64,000 nucleotides of DNA from Apis mellifera (taxonomy: Eukaryota > Arthropoda > Insecta > Hymenoptera > Apidae), in the NCBI RefSeq assembly GCF_003254395.2, contig NC_037645.1, forward strand, positions 2,629,222 through 2,693,221, written 5' to 3'. The position numbers and the translations under genes were made by a program. A model generated the notes under the pieces. It did no database searches and had not been told where the DNA came from. It saw nothing but the letters and a program-made list of their open reading frames with translations. Shown here in pieces: positions 58,247-64,000 of this stretch. Numbering within the stretch: position 1 is the stretch's first letter; each line of letters begins with the position of its first letter.

Positions 58247-61190
58247 ATGACAACGGTATTAGATGGCAGCTATCAACGTATGGAGCCATATGATGGAGAG
58301 GAAGAGGATGGAGAAGATGATGATGAACATGAAGAAACACCACAGGAATCTGGTGTTATGATACATGTAGTACCAGAAGGAAATAAAGCAAGATGGAATC
58401 ATGTTGAAGATTTAGATTCATTTTTTACAAGAATGTATCATTATCATCAAAAACATGGATTTGCTTGTATGATACTTCAAGAAGCGCTTGAACTAGGACA
58501 ATTCATTTTTGTAGTTACTTTTTCAACTTTCCTTTTTCACTGCATCAATTATTCTCTATTGTTTAAGTGAGATTTTGTTAAAAATATTAATATAATTATT
58601 GATATAGTAAGAAGATTCAGATTGATGAAATTGATATAATTCCAGGAACGGAAAGGAAAGAAAAATTTCAATAAGTGATGTAATTTTATCAAAGAGTGAA
58701 TGTATAGCATCTATGGGTCTGATTACTTGGATCTGTATTTTAGTAGCTGCAATATTTTGGATCTTGCGATTGGTAAAAGTTTTGTATCATTGCACGCAGT
58801 TTTGGGATATAAAGCTTTTTTTTAACACCGCGCTGAAAATTGAAGACTGCGATTTGGACAATCTTACATGGCATGAGATACAAAAGCGTGTCAGAGAAGT
58901 GCAAAAAGAACAAGAAATGTGCATTCACAAAAGAGAGCTTACAGAATTAGATATATATCATAGAATATTAAGATTTAAAAATTATATGGTGGCTATGATC
59001 AATAAATCCTTGTTACCAATTCGACTTAAAGTCCCTATTATAGGAGAAATTATTTTCTTGACAAGAGGATTAAAATACAACATGGAATTACTTTTATTTT
59101 GTAAGCATTAAATATTTATATAATTATATAATATTATATAATAAATATATAATATATTATATATAAATATTATATATAATAGTTAAATTTGTTAGTTTGC
59201 TATAAATTATTTTGTACACAGGGGGACCATGGTCTCCATTTGAAAATAATTGGCATCTTAAAGAAGATTATAAAAAGTTAAATAAGAGGCAAGAGCTTGC
59301 AAGAGCTTTATCTAAACATATTTTATGGGTTGGAATCGTAAATTTTCTACTTTGTCCATTAATTTTATTATGGCAGATACTCTATTCGTTTTTTAATTAT
59401 GGTGAGGTGAGTAATTTTATTTAACTCGCGATAAATTTCCCACTCGATATATATATTTCGTGTCGTAGGAATAATCGTATTGGAAAATATTTCTGTCTCG
59501 AACAGATCATCAAGCGAGAACCAGGAACTTTAGGTACAAGAATGTGGTCTTTATACGGTCGATTGTATCTTCGTCATTTCAACGAACTCGATCATGAATT
59601 AAATGCCCGCTTAAATCGTGCGTACCGTCCTGCCTCGAAATATATGAGCATGTTTACATCTCCTATTATGACAGTTATTGCAAAGAATGTTGCTTTTGTG
59701 GCTGGAAGTATATTGGCAGTTTTATTAATATTAACAGTATATGATGAAGATGTACTAACGGTGGAACATGTATTGACTACTATAACCATACTAGGTGCAA
59801 TAGTAGCAGGCGCAAGAGCATTTATACCTGATGAAAATTTAGTGTGGTGTCCGGAAACTCTTTTAACCGCTGTTCTAGCACATACACATTATAGACCTGA
59901 TAGTTGGCGAGGTCATGCTCATACTCAAACTACAAGAGCAGAAGTAGCACAATTATTTCAATATCGTGCAGTCCATCTTTTAGAAGAACTAATTTCCCCT
60001 TTGATTACACCGTTTATTCTATGTTTTCGTATGAGGCAACGAGCCTTAGATATTGTTGACTTCTATCGTAATTTTACAATCGAAGTCACGGGAGTTGGAG
60101 ATGTTTGTAGTTTTGCACAAATGGATGTGCGAAAACATGGAAATCCAATGTGGCAGACAGCAACTCAAATTCCTGTCCAAGATCGGGCTGCCAAATATGA
60201 TAATCAATATGCTACAGATCCAGAGAAACTTCAAATTCCTATTTCGGATCAATATACTCAAGCAGAAGATGGAAAAACGGAATTATCTCTTATTCATTTT
60301 ACCTTAACAAATCCTGAATGGAAACCACCAAGTCATGCTGAAAATTTTGTCACAGCCTTAAGAGAAAGAGTAAAGAAAGATGTACATGGAGGCGGACATG
60401 AAATTAATCCCCTTCTAGCAAGCTTAAATAGTTTATCAGGTTTAGGACCAGGCGTAAGTGTTTAGATCTTAATTCGAAATTAAATTGACATTAAATTTAA
60501 TTTGCTCAATTATTTCAGTACAACGATATTATATCAAACATAATTCGAAGCACAATGATAAATCAAGCAAGTGGGCCAAGCACGAGTACTATGTTTACAA
60601 ATCAACCTTGTACCACTTCTGTTTGTACTTCCGGAAATGAAATGTTGAACATGAAATCAGACATATTTCCGCACGCAGTTCAATGTGGCTTAAGCAAAGC
60701 TGAAGGTCCTGTACACAATGAAAAAGGATTATTGTATGGGTTACAACAAGAAATATCAAATCAATCTTTAGGCGCCTCTGTCTTTGTATCAAGTCATGAA
60801 TTTTCTACTGATTTATCTATACCAGTGGAATTAATTGCTGCCGATATGTCACTGTCTACATTGTACCTGCATGAACTTCATCATAGACAAGTAAAATTTT
60901 TTTCTTTATTTAATTCTTTACTATTTTAAAAAAAAGAAAAATTCTAAGAAAAACAAATAAAAACATAAGAAAAATGATAAATATTAAATAATTCTAAATT
61001 ACAGGTTCGGAGAAGGGGCTATCAAGAATTGGCTATGAGAAGTGTATGGCAACGAAGTCCTGTTCAAGAGCTTGCTACCCTTCCTGAAGTTAGACAAGAA
61101 AGAGCTCCCTTGCTCTTACATCAGGATTCTTCAATAAGAAATAACAGAGAATTTAAATATAATTTAAACACTCGTTTAGATAGCATCTGA
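58247..61190 (+). CDS. Atg9: Autophagy-related protein 9
   Basis: Six coding exons join in frame: 58247-58566, 58646-59100, 59222-59406, 59506-60453, 60519-60890 and 61005-61190 (2466 nt, 821 aa plus stop), similar to animal ATG9A. Atg9 is the only multispanning core autophagy protein. It is a lipid scramblase on small Golgi/endosome-derived vesicles that seeds and expands the phagophore with Atg2. Visible marks: an N-terminal YQRME (residues 9-13, a YxxPhi-E adaptor-sorting motif), an acidic run, WNHVEDLDSFF, and hydrophobic spans FIFVVTFSTFLF, TWICILVAAIFWILRLV, FLLCPLILLWQILYSFF and AFVAGSILAVLLILTVYDED. Also seen are the family blocks CIHKRELTELDIYHRILRF, WSLYGR..LRHFNELDHEL, DDENLVWCPE-type FIPDENLVWCPE, and GVGDVCSFAQMDVRKHGNP. 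The variable C-terminus keeps STLYLHELHHRQ. The ATG directly follows a splice acceptor (ttctag), so an upstream noncoding exon exists. Identity is near certain. Confidence 0.97.
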
Positions 61191-61219
61191 ATCTTAAGTG
61201 CAGTGATATCATCACTTTT

Positions 61220-61230
61220 AATAAAATAAA
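61220..61230 (+). terminator. Atg9: Candidate Atg9 polyadenylation signal
   Basis: Overlapping AATAAA hexamers (AATAAAATAAA, 61220-61230) lie 30 bases after the TGA at 61188-61190. That would give a very short 3' UTR. Further AT-rich candidates lie downstream. Confidence 0.4.
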
Positions 61231-62152
61231 ATATTTTAATTCGCTTTACAACGCGATGTCCTCGTGATTTACTTTATAGCAAGAGAATAGCTTGAACGTT
61301 TAAGAATCTGTGTTATTGATGTAAATACAATATTGAAATATTCGTTAATTAGACTCTATTAGAAAATGAACGATCTCAAACGCCTATTTTAACTCTGAAG
61401 GCCTACGTGTGTGTATTTTGCGCATCAAATGCTTATAAATATTTCCTGAAATTGTACTAAATTTTTTAATATTATTATGTTGCATTATAACATAAGGATT
61501 ACAATATGATAATATAAATAGAAATCACTTATCATAGATTTATGAAATAAAAATTTCGGTCTTTTTATATTTCATTATAGTAAATACAAAACTTACTAAT
61601 TCTTTTTTCTCTTTCTCTTTTTTGAAACTAAATACTAAAATATATTTTTGGATGTATGCGCTGCGTGTCTGCGTGTGATAAAATCAGCTCTAGTTTTCAA
61701 TGCCACAATTCTCTAGTCATATGAAGTGAATCACACGCCATAGCATAAAGAATTATTTATTTATTAAAATATAGTTATACTCTCGATAAGCACGATGGCT
61801 GAATATTAATGATTACTGCAATATGCATGAAAAATCGCTTATAAAAGATATTTGTTATTGAGTATTTCCTTTTTTTAATACTGTCATACAATGCAGCTAA
61901 TCATTAAAAATGCAAACTGTATGTTTCGAAAATTTATAGGTCATAAAGTATAAATTAATAACAATTTAATTTATTATGTTTATTTTTCGTTAGAATTCGA
62001 TAACTCATGAATACAGATTCTTATCGTGATCAAACAGCTACGATCCATATATTTTAAGAATCTTTCAAATAAAACATGTAATGGAAAAAAAAATAAGAAC
62101 CATTTCACAAAAATTTTAATATAATTCTATAAAAAAACTCTTAAAAAAAAAC

Positions 62153-62184
<32 letters not shown>

Positions 62185-62354
62185 TATTAATTTAAGAATA
62201 CTTTGTAATTTACCATTATAACATATAAAAAATAAATATGTTACGTAATAATTTTCATAAAAACGAAATTTTTTTGTTCATATATCTATACAAATGTAAT
62301 TTAACAAAAGACTATCGAAAAATATGACTGATGAAAAAATATTACTTATAAAAC
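61231..62354. other. Intergenic region between Atg9 and a small zinc-finger gene
   Basis: AT-rich. It holds a slightly GC-richer patch at about 61390-61430 and 61650-61740, and an (AAT)n microsatellite at 62152-62182. No gene is seen. It must contain the Atg9 3' end and the promoter of the next gene; I could not place a TSS. Confidence 0.5.
62152..62182. repeat. (AAT)n trinucleotide microsatellite
   Basis: About ten uninterrupted AAT/TAA units after an A-rich run. Confidence 0.92.
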
Positions 62355-63551
62355 ATGAACACTCATCAAAGTTATAGAAATTCACCAACAAATTGGACAT
62401 TAGGAGACGCCATGAAGTATAATTTACGGTGCAACCGAAATATTAGCGAGAAGATGACGAAAAAAGACTTTGTATACGATATTCGCCCACCAATTCAAAG
62501 TTCCAGAAAGGCAAGTTGCAATAATCTTTGTACATCTTCTCTTTGATATGATTACTTCACTTGAATTATAATTGTTTATTTTAATGATGAATACATTTAA
62601 AAATTATTAAATATTAATTTGTTAACTAAAATATAATTGAAAAATAGATACAAATTTTAATGGTTTAAAATGAAGATGACACTACTGATGCATTGAACTA
62701 ATATGGCGTCTTTTAACCGCGAAAAATTTTCAAGGAATAATGAAATGAAATTCTAACAAATTACGTTAAATATTAACATGTTCATTGATCAAATAATTGT
62801 TTTTTGAAAATATTTTTTATACTTTTTATTAAATATTTTAAAATATTTTGAAATTTAAATTCTTCATAATAAATATTAATAAATTACGCAAATCTCTACA
62901 AATTCTTGAATTTAATTTTAAATTTAAAATTTCAACTTAAATTTACTCTAGTTGTATTTTTAATATTAACAATTATATCACGCAATTTCTGCACGATATC
63001 TATTTTTCTTTTTTCAAATTCGAAATATAAAAATATAAAATTATAAAAAGATATGTTTTTGTAGTTGGAGGAAGGAAAATATCCAATTGTACTACCATTA
63101 CAATTACGAAAGAAACAAAGTACTGATTCAAAAGTGCCCCAATATGCTGTTATTTCGGAAAAAAACAGTTACAACGAAAATGTTGGTACAATAAATGTAA
63201 GTAACTGCATTTTTAATTGCTATGAATATAATATGTGCATATAATAATATAATAATATAATAATATTATTATATAAAATAAGTAAAATAGAATATAAATA
63301 TGTTTGTGATTATGCATACATTTTCTTTTTACTATTTTTTATTATAGATTTCAGGACAACGAACCTTGAAATTTGAATGCAATTTTTGTCACGAGCAAAT
63401 AGCTACACTTTTATCGTTGTCCACGCATGTAAAATGTCATCGACGAAGATATTGCAAATATTGTTACTGGATACTATCTGGAAACGAAACAATGGAAAAA
63501 CATCTCGAAGATACTCATCGAATTGATCCAGGTATTATAACGAATATCTAA
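62355..63551 (+). CDS. Small two-finger C2H2 protein
   Basis: Three exons join in frame, both introns phase 0: 62355-62510, 63065-63196 and 63348-63551 (163 aa, stop at 63549-63551). The first intron has an AAAG|GCAAGT donor, the consensus of GC-AG introns, and a tttttgtag acceptor; skipping it would end the frame at 62546. The N-terminal half is basic and lacks known domains. The C-terminus has two C2H2 fingers, CNFC...H-x3-H and CKYC...H-x4-H, separated by a short RRRY linker rather than TGEKP. Only two fingers with an atypical linker suggest a small nucleic-acid-binding or protein-interaction protein. I do not recognise the orthologue. The start is the first ATG of exon 1; an upstream coding exon cannot be excluded. 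Confidence 0.65.
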
Positions 63552-64000
63552 TATATTCTTTATTACAATATAATTCTCTATAATATTTTTTTATGTACAT
63601 AAATTGTTGATAAAATGATTAATTTATCGATAAACATATTTATATACAAATAGTTAATTAAACTTTCTGAATTTATCTTCGAAATTTTTTATTAAAATAT
63701 AATCTAATATTTGATTAGTATTATATCTTTTTAAATGAAATTCATTCAAATCTCTTTATTTAAAATAGATGATAAAATAGATATAATCATAAATAATATT
63801 ATTTTTTATAAGCATTTATAATATTTCAATAATCCATCATTAATTTAAAATATTATAATATATAATAAAGTACGTAAACTTTACATCATATTTATAAAAT
63901 AAATAAAAACCATGATTGCATGGATTAGCTTATAAATTTGTACATATATATTCAAAGATCTGGAGCAACAGTTTTTAATATTTTTCCAATATTATCTGGA
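63552..64000. other. 3' flank of the small zinc-finger gene
   Basis: AT-rich sequence with AATAAA at 63864-63869, a possible poly(A) signal about 310 bases after the stop. I see nothing else. Confidence 0.4.

Overview
This is a very AT-rich eukaryotic window with GT-AG spliced genes, many introns of 60-90 bases, long low-complexity noncoding stretches and short GC/CpG-richer islands. The gene set (C2H2 zinc fingers, aftiphilin, LRP1, a secreted low-complexity protein, Atg9) points to an insect. Base composition and gene style fit a hymenopteran, most likely a bee; that last step is inference.

Layout. 1-393 (+): 3' end of a multi-finger C2H2 gene cut by the window edge. 1345-4606 (+): aftiphilin homologue, 7 coding exons, 805 aa. 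About 4.6-8.4 kb: AT-rich intergenic. 8892-40864 (+): LRP1-type giant lipoprotein receptor, 18 coding exons that join without a frame break into 4608 aa, with a 14.9 kb first intron and one 8.2 kb exon. 40865-44188: 3' UTR and flank with a 347 bp pogo/Tigger-like MITE at 42050-42396. 44189-54287 (-): a secreted 950 aa protein of 4 coding exons, Gln/Asn/Ser-rich, with a block of Val-Glu-Lys/Pro repeats; no recognised family. 54288-58246: intergenic, with a GC-richer island, twin YY1/Pho-like sites and a long TA microsatellite. 58247-61190 (+): Atg9, 6 coding exons, 821 aa. 62355-63551 (+): small two-finger C2H2 protein with a probable GC-AG intron. 63552-64000: AT-rich flank.

Functional reading. 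Three of the genes act in clathrin/AP-dependent membrane traffic: aftiphilin (AP-1 gamma-ear motifs and clathrin-binding region), LRP1 (endocytic receptor with an NPxY tail) and Atg9 (vesicle lipid scramblase with an N-terminal YxxPhi-E sorting motif). Nothing in the sequence shows co-regulation, so the linkage may be chance.

Exon boundaries were derived by eye from splice consensus, frame continuity and protein homology. No transcript data or search could be run. No tRNA, rRNA, CRISPR array or intact transposase gene was seen. The most notable non-gene signals are GC-rich islands with nested inverted repeats inside LRP1 intron 1 (especially 21034-21082 and 15530-15560), the MITE, and the structured island at 22159-22440.
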